From: Comamonadaceae bacterium
GTDB lineage: Bacteria > Pseudomonadota > Gammaproteobacteria > Burkholderiales > Burkholderiaceae_C
Length of the DNA: 7,755 nt
Direction of reading: 5' to 3'
Assembly: GCA_947374705.1 (NCBI GenBank)
Contig: CANCDA010000117.1
Coordinates: 1 to 7,755 of the forward strand
The notes beneath the pieces are model-generated. The model saw nothing but the letters and a program-made list of their open reading frames with translations. It did no database searches and was not told where the DNA came from. Within the stretch, counting starts at the first letter, position 1. The number at the start of each line of letters is the position of its first letter. Of this stretch, positions 1 through 5,566 are shown one piece after another. Both the position numbers and the translations under genes were made by a program.

Positions 1-287
1 ACCGTGACGGGGATGCCCTTGCGAATCAAGTCGCTGGCAATGTCGGCCTGCAAATCGGAGAAACCAAACACGCAGTCCGGCTGCAAGGCCACGATCTGCT
101 CGATCTTGGCGCTCAGAAAAGCGCTGATCTTGGGTTTTTCCTCACGCGCCCGGCGCGGGCGCACGGTATAGCCGGAGATGCCCACGATGCGGCGCTCTTC
201 ACCCAACAAATAGAGCCACTCGGTCGTCTCCTCGGTCAGGCAGGCGATGCGCTGGGGACCCAGGGCTTCCCGTGTTAGCAGGCTCAT
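1..287 (-). CDS. BtuF-like corrinoid/metal-chelate binding protein, 5' part only (runs off the left edge)
   Basis: The first 95 codons are present; the 3' end lies outside the window. The translation begins MSLLTREALGPQRIACLTEE and continues with a pattern typical of the BtuF/FecB periplasmic-binding superfamily (Peripla_BP_2): a first strand RIACLTEETTEWLYLLG, then RRIVGISGY, then KISAFLSAKIEQIVALQPDC and VFGFSDLQADIA. Known members bind cobalamin, haem or siderophores and pass them to an ABC importer. The ATG overlaps the cobB stop codon (ATGA at 287-284) and has a GAGG Shine-Dalgarno seven bases upstream (295-298), so this start is well supported. From it there is no signal peptide: the protein starts directly with the first strand of the fold. 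It may therefore act in the cytoplasm or depend on another export route. Corrinoid specificity is inferred from its place in the riboswitch-controlled btuB-cobB operon; a siderophore or haem ligand cannot be excluded. Confidence 0.8.
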   Translation of the reverse strand, partial: MSLLTREALGPQRIACLTEETTEWLYLLGEERRIVGISGYTVRPRRAREEKPKISAFLSAKIEQIVALQPDCVFGFSDLQADIASDLIRKGIPVT

Positions 288-1645
288 GTGTGCGCCTCGA
301 TCTGGGTCTGGAAGATGCGCGCCACCGCCGTCGGGCTGGACGCGAACCAGGCATGGAAGTAGGTCGCCCAGACCGAGCCCTGCACGTACACCGCCTCGCC
401 CTCATGACCGATGATTTCGACCCCAGGGCGCGTCGTGCGGGCATGGGCTGCCAAGGGCGTCTCGCAGGTGGAGTAATGGAAGGTGTGGCCGCGCAAGGTC
501 TGATCGTCCAGCGTCAATTGCTGCGGCCCCAAAGCCGATAGGCGCTTTTGCATGGTGACCTTGCCCGGCAGCAGGCCCCACATCGAGTGCGATACGCCGT
601 CTTGCGCTACAAGCTCTTCAAACAAACTCATCATGCCGCCGCACTCGGCCCACAGCGGTTTGCCCAAAACGACATGAGCGTGCAGACTGTCACGCAGGCC
701 GTGGTTGACCGCAAGACGTGCCGCGTGCAACTCCGGGTAGCCGCCGGGCAGCCAGACCGCGTCGCAGGGGGGCAAGGCGTTGTCGGCCAGTGGGGAAAAG
801 TAAACCACGCTCGCACCGAGTTGTTGCAGGCAGTCGATGTTGGCGGCGTAGATGAAGCAAAAAGCGGCATCGCGGGCTACGGCGATGGTGAGGTCTTGTA
901 GGGGGCAGTCTTGCGAGGCGGCCTCAGTGACCGCAGCCGGTGCAAACGCCACAGACCAGCGGTGCCAGTCGTCCAGGCTCATCTGCCCCAAGACGGTGGT
1001 GGCCAGTGCATCCGCAGCAGCGTCCAGGCGCTGCATGGCGTCGGTCAGTTCTGTCGCAGCCACCAGGCCCAAATGGCGCTCGGGCAGGGTCAGGGCTGGG
1101 TTGCGCATCAGCGCGCCCAACCATTGCTCGGGCTCACGCAGGCTGTTTTGCAACATCCCAGCATGGCGTTCACTGGCCACGCGATTGGCCAACACACCGG
1201 CCATGCGCAGACCAGGGCGGTAGTGTTGCAGGCCATAAGCTAAGGCACCAAACGTACCAGCCATGGCCGAGGCATCGACCACGGCCAAAACCGGCAAGTC
1301 AAAGCGCTGCGCCAGATCGGCGGCACTGGGTTCGCCGTCGAACAGGCCCATCACACCCTCAATCAAAATCAAATCGGCTTCTTGCGCGGCCTTCGCCAGG
1401 CGTGCGCGGCAGTCGGCCTCGCCGGTCATCCATAAATCGAGCTGATGCACCGGCGCACCGCTGGCCAGCGTGTGCCAGAAGGGGTCGAGAAAATCAGGCC
1501 CGCACTTGAACACCCGCACGTGCCGCCCTTGGCGTGTGTGCAAACGCGCCAGCGCGGCGGTGACCGTGGTCTTGCCTTGGCCGGAGGCCGGGGCGGCAAT
1601 GAGGACGGCGGGACAATGGTGGGTGGGTGGGGTCATGGGTTTCAT
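284..1645 (-). CDS. cobB: Cobyrinate a,c-diamide synthase (CobB/CbiA)
   Basis: This 453-residue protein is the usual length for CobB/CbiA. The family amidates the a and c side chains of the corrin ring, using glutamine and ATP, in cobalamin synthesis or in salvage of incomplete corrinoids; it is cytoplasmic. The N-terminal synthetase domain has a P-loop-like APASGQGKTT at 18-27, FKCGPDFLDP at 46-55 and EGVMGLFDG at 96-104. The C-terminal class I glutamine amidotransferase domain (from about 252) has WLPGGYPE at 298-305, the nucleophile Cys335 in WAECGGM and a probable catalytic His431 in YFHAWF. The frame is open further upstream, but that part only covers the end of btuB in another frame. 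I chose the ATG at 1645, which overlaps the btuB stop as ATGA; the ATG at 1636 is a possible alternative. Neither has a clear Shine-Dalgarno, which fits translational coupling to btuB. The gene ends in another ATGA overlap with the BtuF-like gene. Confidence 0.95.
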   Translation of the reverse strand: MKPMTPPTHHCPAVLIAAPASGQGKTTVTAALARLHTRQGRHVRVFKCGPDFLDPFWHTLASGAPVHQLDLWMTGEADCRARLAKAAQEADLILIEGVMGLFDGEPSAADLAQRFDLPVLAVVDASAMAGTFGALAYGLQHYRPGLRMAGVLANRVASERHAGMLQNSLREPEQWLGALMRNPALTLPERHLGLVAATELTDAMQRLDAAADALATTVLGQMSLDDWHRWSVAFAPAAVTEAASQDCPLQDLTIAVARDAAFCFIYAANIDCLQQLGASVVYFSPLADNALPPCDAVWLPGGYPELHAARLAVNHGLRDSLHAHVVLGKPLWAECGGMMSLFEELVAQDGVSHSMWGLLPGKVTMQKRLSALGPQQLTLDDQTLRGHTFHYSTCETPLAAHARTTRPGVEIIGHEGEAVYVQGSVWATYFHAWFASSPTAVARIFQTQIEAHT

Positions 1646-3513
1646 TTTGCAGCGGATGGCTGTGGCTCCCACTTCAGGCCCACGTACAGCGTGCGACCGG
1701 GGGTGGCGTAGGTGTTGGCCAACTGGTAGGCCACGTCGGTGGCGTTGTCCACACGCACCAGCGCCGTCCAATCTTTGGCCACACGGGTCTGGGCGTGCAG
1801 GTTAAGCAGCACATAACCGGGCAGCGCGATGGTGTTGGCCGTGTCGTCATAACGCAGGCCCGAGAGTTGTGTGTCCGCCCCCAGCGACCAGCCGCTGATG
1901 CGGGTGCTGACGCCCAGCGTGGCGTGCTGATTGGCGCGTCGTGTGAGCATCTTGCCGGTGATGCTATCCCGTGGGTCTTGCACGTCGAGCGAAGCCCGCA
2001 ACGCCACATCGCCCATGCGATGTTGGCCTGAGAGCGTCACGCCCAGATACTCGGCTTGCGCGGTGTTGAAGTAGCAGCCCGGAGTGGCACCAATTTTGGG
2101 TGGCGTGTTGCTCAGACAGGTGCCTTGGTTGCTGACAAAAGTAAGAAGGTTGCTGACCGCGTTGCGATAAGCGACGATGCCCCAACTGCTGGCCCCGTCG
2201 GTGTAGCGCACGCCAACCTCAGTATTGCGGCTGGTCTCGGGCTGTAAAGTCGCCACGCCATTGATGCCGAAACGCTGGAACAAGGTGGGTGCCCGAAACG
2301 CCGTACCAACTGAGGCGGTGGCACGCCACTGTGGCGTCAAAGCAAAACCATAGGCCGCACTGCCCGTGTTTTGCGTTCCAAATTCGCTGTCCTGATCTTG
2401 CCGTGCATTGAGCTGCACGGTATGCACAGGGCTGGTCCAGCCATAGCCCAAGGCCAGCGCATCTTGTGATCGATCCCGGTTGATGCCCGCATTTTCCAAC
2501 TGATCGACCTTGCGCTCCAAGGCGGCAGTCAGCAGTTGCTTGCCTAGGCGGAATTCGTTCTGGAAAAGGTAGCCATTCAGGTGCGTGAGCGACAGAAATG
2601 GCGATGGCCGAGTCTCATAACGGTCACGCGAGTCGGTGATGCTGATGCGCGTGCTGTAGATGTCGCTCCACTGCGCGCGCCAATTCAAACCCAGGGTTTG
2701 TAGCGAACGCAGATTGCGGTCGTCCTGGTTCAGTGTGGCTGCGGAGTCGTATTGGGAGTTCAGGTCGCTGGACAAGGCCGTAGCCTCCAAGCGGTGCGCG
2801 GGGCTGAGCTGAAAACCCATGCGGGCATTGAACGACTGCTGGGTATAGCCATCTGTATCCGGGTTTTGAGCGGGAACGGCCGTGGGGCGCGCATTAAAAC
2901 CGTCGCTGGACTGGCGGGCCAAGCCCAGTGAGTAGTCGATGGGACCATCAGAGCCGCTGAAACCTGCCTCGATTTTTTGCGTGCCATAGGTGCCAAAACC
3001 TAGGCCGACAAACGGGGTAAATGCACCCTCCCCCCGTTTGGTGAAAATCTGGATCACGCCACTGAGCGCATCCGAACCATAGACCGCGCCTGCTGGCCCA
3101 CGCAGGACTTCAATCCGGTCAATTTGCGCCAGTGGAATGTTCTCCCAGGTCGCGCCACCGGTCGATTGCGAATCAATCCGCACGCCATCGACAAACACTG
3201 CCGTGAAGCGTGATTCCGACCCGCGCACAAATAAGTTGGTGGCCGAGCCAGGGCCGCCACTGCGGGACATCTCAATACCCGGCACACGGGCCAAGACTTC
3301 GGCCAAGCCAACCGCACCACTGCGCTCGATGGTGTCGCGGTCAAGGATGCTGACATCGGCCACCAGATGGCTCAAGGGCTGGGGCACACGGGTAGCGGTG
3401 ACCACCGTCTCTATCACTTCGGTCGTGCTTTGGCTATGCGCCAACAACGGAAACACCGAGATCAAAGCGAGAGGGAGCACGGCCAGGCGCGCACGGGATA
3501 GAGAAGGTTTCAT
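1642..3513 (-). CDS. btuB: TonB-dependent outer-membrane cobalamin/corrinoid receptor BtuB
   Basis: The 623-residue product is a TonB-dependent receptor of the BtuB type, which imports corrinoids across the outer membrane using TonB-ExbBD energy. A signal peptide covers about residues 1-27 (hydrophobic AVLPLALISVFPLLA, likely cleavage AHS|QS). A Ton-box-like IETVVTATR lies at 34-42. The plug domain follows to about 160, with NLFVRGSESRFTAVFVDGVR at 93-112 and IDRIEVLRGPAGAVYGSDAL at 131-150. The rest is a 22-strand-type beta barrel. A CX13C pair in the barrel half (GTCLSN...PGCYF) may form a disulfide in a surface loop. After the expected terminal aromatic Trp615 there is an unusual eight-residue tail, EPQPSAAK. 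The ATG at 3513 is the first possible start, since an in-frame TGA lies two codons upstream; it has no good Shine-Dalgarno. Substrate assignment rests on the upstream cobalamin riboswitch and the cobB neighbour as well as on BtuB-like sequence. Confidence 0.93.
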   Translation of the reverse strand: MKPSLSRARLAVLPLALISVFPLLAHSQSTTEVIETVVTATRVPQPLSHLVADVSILDRDTIERSGAVGLAEVLARVPGIEMSRSGGPGSATNLFVRGSESRFTAVFVDGVRIDSQSTGGATWENIPLAQIDRIEVLRGPAGAVYGSDALSGVIQIFTKRGEGAFTPFVGLGFGTYGTQKIEAGFSGSDGPIDYSLGLARQSSDGFNARPTAVPAQNPDTDGYTQQSFNARMGFQLSPAHRLEATALSSDLNSQYDSAATLNQDDRNLRSLQTLGLNWRAQWSDIYSTRISITDSRDRYETRPSPFLSLTHLNGYLFQNEFRLGKQLLTAALERKVDQLENAGINRDRSQDALALGYGWTSPVHTVQLNARQDQDSEFGTQNTGSAAYGFALTPQWRATASVGTAFRAPTLFQRFGINGVATLQPETSRNTEVGVRYTDGASSWGIVAYRNAVSNLLTFVSNQGTCLSNTPPKIGATPGCYFNTAQAEYLGVTLSGQHRMGDVALRASLDVQDPRDSITGKMLTRRANQHATLGVSTRISGWSLGADTQLSGLRYDDTANTIALPGYVLLNLHAQTRVAKDWTALVRVDNATDVAYQLANTYATPGRTLYVGLKWEPQPSAAK

Positions 3514-3571
3514 GAATCAAAAGCATCAACAAGAGCCCTCGCCGTCTTCCCCGACAGCGCTTGAGCGGCAC

Positions 3572-3594
3572 GGCTTCATGACGGACATGAAGCC
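3572..3594 (-). promoter_or_regulatory. Perfect hairpin between riboswitch and btuB (candidate expression platform)
   Basis: Three bases after the riboswitch P1 stem, GGCTTCATG and CATGAAGCC form a perfect 9-bp inverted repeat around a five-base TCCGT loop. No U-run follows, so it is not a standard intrinsic terminator. It is about 60 bases from the btuB start, so it does not directly mask that start codon. Its position suggests it is part of the riboswitch output, for example an L13-type hairpin or an alternative pairing partner, but the mechanism is not evident from sequence. Confidence 0.6.
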
Positions 3595-3597
3595 ACT

Positions 3598-3816
3598 TTG
3601 TTGGCCGGTATCCGGGCTGGTGGAGCGACCTTCATCGCCTTCCCAGGTACTTGTTCAAGGCACCCAGTGGCTGATTGATGAAAGCGGAATCGTGAGATTC
3701 GTCCACTGACCGTTGCGGGGGCAGCGCAGGTGAGGCACTTGAGCTGCTGTGAGCAACTCGACCCTCCTGCTTCCCGTTGAACTGCGGCGTGTGAACCACA
3801 CCGCGAGCACCAACAA
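3598..3816 (-). promoter_or_regulatory. Cobalamin (adenosylcobalamin) riboswitch controlling btuB-cobB
   Basis: Read on the minus strand, all the conserved blocks of the cobalamin riboswitch occur in order. P1 is closed by TTGTTGG (3816-3810) and CCAACAA (3604-3598), a perfect 7-bp pairing. Next come GGGAA (3775-3771), the core CTGCCCCCGCAACGG within 3727-3706, GCCACTG (3671-3665), GGGAAGG (3644-3638) and the B12 box AGCCCGGATACCGGCC (3618-3603). CAGTGG just after the core is complementary to CCACTG, enclosing a small GAATC/GATTC hairpin. Known members bind cobalamin and repress transport and synthesis genes. The riboswitch lies 85-303 bases upstream of the btuB ATG and very probably controls the whole operon. 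Confidence 0.96.
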
Positions 3817-3821
3817 CGCTG

Positions 3822-3847
3822 ATTTTACGTTGGCTTACTTGCGTAAA
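3822..3847 (-). promoter_or_regulatory. Candidate promoter of the btuB operon
   Basis: On the minus strand, TAAAAT at 3827-3822 is a plausible -10 box. Transcription would begin near 3815, at the 5' edge of the riboswitch P1 stem, which is where a riboswitch transcript should start. The -35 match is weak (TTTACG at 3847-3842 with only 14 bases spacing, or GGTTTA at 16). The call rests mainly on position. Confidence 0.4.
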
Positions 3848-3856
3848 CCCTACAAT
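3830..3856 (+). promoter_or_regulatory. Candidate promoter of the zapB-like/zapA operon
   Basis: TACAAT at 3851-3856 is a good -10 box, preceded by a possible -35 TTGGCT at 3830-3835 (15-base spacing, short). The block CCTACAAT and the bases after it closely resemble the 6S RNA promoter at 4485-4492. The predicted transcription start, near 3863, is only about three bases before the ATG at 3866. This promoter interleaves with the divergent btuB promoter. Confidence 0.45.
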
Positions 3857-3865
3857 GCACCTGCT

Positions 3866-4096
3866 ATGTCTCACCCACATCCCATCGAACAAATTGCCGA
3901 GCGCGTGGATCGGCTGCTGCTTCGTCATGAAGAACTACAGCGCACCAACGCCTTGCTGGCCGAACAAGTGGCAACACTCACAGGCGAGCGAGATTCGCTC
4001 AAGTCCCGCCTGAGTGCGGCACGCGCTCGGGTGGACGCCTTGCTGGAGCGTTTGTCTGCGCCCACGAATTCGGCCTCTGATAAAGGCAACGCATGA
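3866..4096 (+). CDS. Small coiled-coil ZapB-like protein upstream of zapA (TIGR02449-type)
   Basis: This 76-residue protein is almost wholly helical, with heptad-like spacing of hydrophobic residues from about 5 to 63 (IEQIAERVDRLLLRHEEL, then LAEQVATL and LKSRLSAARARVDALLERL). It has no membrane segment or catalytic motif. It matches the small coiled-coil family often found directly before zapA in beta- and gammaproteobacteria and sometimes called ZapB-like. A role in Z-ring organisation is inferred from that context. The reading frame is open back to 3749, but that upstream part overlaps the riboswitch DNA and looks non-coding. The ATG at 3866 follows the TACAAT promoter and fits the family N-terminus. 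No Shine-Dalgarno precedes it. The stop overlaps the zapA start as ATGA (4093-4096). Confidence 0.78.
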   Translation: MSHPHPIEQIAERVDRLLLRHEELQRTNALLAEQVATLTGERDSLKSRLSAARARVDALLERLSAPTNSASDKGNA

Positions 4097-4434
4097 AGCA
4101 GCTCGAAGTTCAAATCATGGGGCAAAGCTACCTGCTGGGCTGCCCCGAAGGCGGCGAGTCCCGCTTGCTGGAGGCGGTGGAGCGGGTGGACACCGCCATG
4201 TGCAAAATCCGCGACAACGGCAAGATCAAGGCCCGTGACCGCATAGCCGTTCTGGCTTCGCTGAATTTGGCGTTCGATCTGGCGCAGCGCGACCAACAAA
4301 CACTGACGCCGGCATCGACTTCGCCCCCCTCAACTGGCTTGGGCGATGACGCGACACCCGCACAGCACGCGCTGCTGACGGCGCTTGTACAGCGCCTGGA
4401 CGTGGCTTTGGGCGAAGACGGCCAGCTCATTTAG
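4093..4434 (+). CDS. zapA: Cell division protein ZapA
   Basis: The 113-residue protein shows the ZapA pattern: an N-terminal globular part with LEVQIMGQSYLLGCPEG at 4-20, ESRLLEAVERVDTAMCKIRD at 22-41, then KIKARDRIAVLASLNLAFDLAQ at 44-65, and a helical C-terminal region (about 88-108) expected to form the dimerisation coiled coil. Known ZapA binds and bundles FtsZ filaments at midcell. The linker at about 70-88 is rich in Pro, Ser and Thr and is likely flexible. The start codon overlaps the previous gene's stop as ATGA and has an AAAGG Shine-Dalgarno six bases upstream (4082-4086). The order zapB-like - zapA - 6S RNA is a conserved arrangement and supports the call. Confidence 0.94.
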   Translation: MKQLEVQIMGQSYLLGCPEGGESRLLEAVERVDTAMCKIRDNGKIKARDRIAVLASLNLAFDLAQRDQQTLTPASTSPPSTGLGDDATPAQHALLTALVQRLDVALGEDGQLI

Positions 4435-4486
4435 TGTCTTCTTTAGCACTTCAGATTCAAGGTCGATTTCAAGGGGTTACAAGGCC
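4435..4486 (+). other. zapA-6S spacer with three TTCAAGG-like heptamers
   Basis: The 52-base spacer has TTCAAGG at 4456-4462 and 4468-4474 and TACAAGG at 4478-4484, with start-to-start distances of 12 and 10 bases. No terminator follows zapA, so read-through into 6S RNA is possible. The heptamers could be binding sites for a regulator of the 6S promoter, or chance. Confidence 0.4.
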
Positions 4487-4492
4487 TACAAT
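4487..4492 (+). promoter_or_regulatory. -10 box of the 6S RNA promoter
   Basis: TACAAT lies seven bases before the 5' end of the 6S closing stem (4499), the expected distance to a transcription start. No good -35 hexamer is found at 16-18 bases. Three TTCAAGG-like heptamers lie just upstream (4456, 4468, 4478). Confidence 0.6.
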
Positions 4493-4498
4493 CCACCC

Positions 4499-4669
4499 TG
4501 TCTGCAATGCCACTGGGCTTTAAATTCCTAGAACCAATGCTCTTTGAGCCAGGGCTTGGAACATCGCCTGGCAGGTGTGATCATCTCGCGTTAGATGAAC
4601 CCGAAGCCTTAGCTGACCTCGCCCACCTGAACCCCGGTTCAGGATGCGGCCCGGTGGCAATTGCAGACA
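4499..4669 (+). ncRNA. ssrS: 6S RNA
   Basis: 6S RNA binds the sigma-70 RNA polymerase holoenzyme and mimics an open promoter. The gene lies directly after zapA, its usual place in proteobacteria. The ends pair into a long closing stem: TGTCTGCAA (4499-4507) is exactly complementary to TTGCAGACA (4661-4669). The stem continues as TGCCAC/GTGGCA and TGGGC/GCCCG with one bulged base, about 20 bp in all (4499-4518 with 4649-4669). An AT-rich open stretch (TTTAAATTCC, from 4519) matches the expected central bubble. Further hairpins follow: GCCAGG/CCTGGC, CAGGTG/CACCTG, and an apical TCATCT/AGATGA stem with a six-base loop. About 171 nt agrees with the usual 6S size of around 180 nt. The exact ends, and any longer precursor, cannot be fixed here. 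Confidence 0.94.
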
Positions 4670-4731
4670 CCTTATAAAAACCAAACGAGACGGCCCGAGA
4701 GCGGGATCCCTAACTGCTGCGAATCCCCAAG

Positions 4732-5529
4732 ATGATCGAACCTCTGCTGATCGCTGAACTGGCCCTGATGGGCGCTTGTGCCGGTTTTCTGGCGGGTTTG
4801 ATCGGCATTGGCGGGGGCATGATCATGGTGCCGTTCTTGTCCTTTGTGCTGACCGCCAAGGGTTTTCCCGCGGAATATATCCTCAAGATGGGCGTGGCCA
4901 CCTCGCTGGCGACGATCTGCTTTACCTCTTTGTCATCGGTTCGGGCGCATCACCAACGCGGTGCTGTGCTGTGGCCCGTGGTGAAACTGTTTGCGCCCGG
5001 TATTTTGCTGGGCTCGCTCATTGGCGCACAGATTGCCGTGGCCATGCCAACCAAAGCCTTGAGCATTTTGTTTGCGATTTTTGTGATCTTCTCTGCCACC
5101 CAGATGTTTTTAGACCGCAAGCCCAAACCCACACGGGTCTTGCCTCAAGGCTTGGGCATGTTCGGCATGGGCAATGTGGTCGGGCTGCTGTCGAGTCTGG
5201 TGGGGGCTGGTGGTGCCTTTGTCTCGGTGCCTTTCATGACCTGGTGCAATGTGAAAATTCACCAAGCGGTGGGCACTTCGTCAGCACTCGGCTTCCCCAT
5301 TGCTTTGGCGGGCACGCTGGGCTACATCTGGGCCGGGCAAAACATGCCCGACATGCCCCCCGGTGCTTTTGGCTACCTCTATGTGCCCGGCCTCGTGGTC
5401 ATCTCGCTGGCCAGCATTTGCACGGCCCCGCTGGGTGCGCGTACCGCACACCGCATGGACATCCGCCCCTTGAAGAAAGCCTTTGCCGTGGTGTTGTACA
5501 TTTTGGCGGCTTACTTTCTGCTTCGCTAA
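4732..5529 (+). CDS. TSUP (TauE/SafE) family membrane transporter
   Basis: The 265-residue protein is a polytopic membrane protein with about eight hydrophobic segments and the internal duplication typical of TSUP transporters. AGLIGIGGGMIMVPFL at 21-36 is repeated as SSLVGAGGAFVSVPFM at 154-169. GVATSLATICFTSLSSVRAH at 54-73 is matched by AVGTSSALGFPIALAGTLGY at 179-198. Known members move small anions such as sulfite, sulfoacetate or other organosulfur or carboxylate compounds across the inner membrane; the substrate here cannot be told from sequence. The ATG at 4732 gives a normal family N-terminus but lacks a Shine-Dalgarno. The gene follows 6S RNA by about 60 bases and precedes the formyltransferase by 37, so it may share a transcript with the latter. 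Confidence 0.92.
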   Translation: MIEPLLIAELALMGACAGFLAGLIGIGGGMIMVPFLSFVLTAKGFPAEYILKMGVATSLATICFTSLSSVRAHHQRGAVLWPVVKLFAPGILLGSLIGAQIAVAMPTKALSILFAIFVIFSATQMFLDRKPKPTRVLPQGLGMFGMGNVVGLLSSLVGAGGAFVSVPFMTWCNVKIHQAVGTSSALGFPIALAGTLGYIWAGQNMPDMPPGAFGYLYVPGLVVISLASICTAPLGARTAHRMDIRPLKKAFAVVLYILAAYFLLR

Positions 5530-5566
5530 GACAAGCGCCCCGTCAATTTTTCAAGAAAAGTCAAAC

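Noticed and set aside
940..1509. 189-codon plus-strand frame opposite cobB
   Set aside because: Rich in Arg, Pro and Ser with no recognisable motif, and lies over conserved cobB domains on the other strand.
1646..1771. Upstream extension of cobB by 42 codons
   Set aside because: It lies wholly inside the 3' end of btuB in another frame, has Arg/Gly/His-rich out-of-frame composition, and precedes the normal family N-terminus and the ATGA overlap.
3137..3709. 190-codon plus-strand frame opposite the btuB 5' end and riboswitch
   Set aside because: It crosses the conserved riboswitch and the btuB signal peptide and plug, and has no Shine-Dalgarno or family resemblance.
3632..3928. 98-codon minus-strand frame through the riboswitch
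   Set aside because: It covers the conserved riboswitch core and the divergent promoters and starts inside the zapB-like gene; structure explains the conservation better than coding.
4692..4712. Short CCCG/CGGG hairpin and GGGATCCC palindrome between 6S RNA and the TSUP gene
   Set aside because: The stem is only four base pairs with no T-run, too weak to call a terminator or operator.
5483..5566. 28-codon N-terminal extension of the formyltransferase overlapping the TSUP gene
   Set aside because: The extension is Cys/Trp/Phe-rich out-of-frame TSUP sequence; the family N-terminus MRIAFIGQ starts at 5567.
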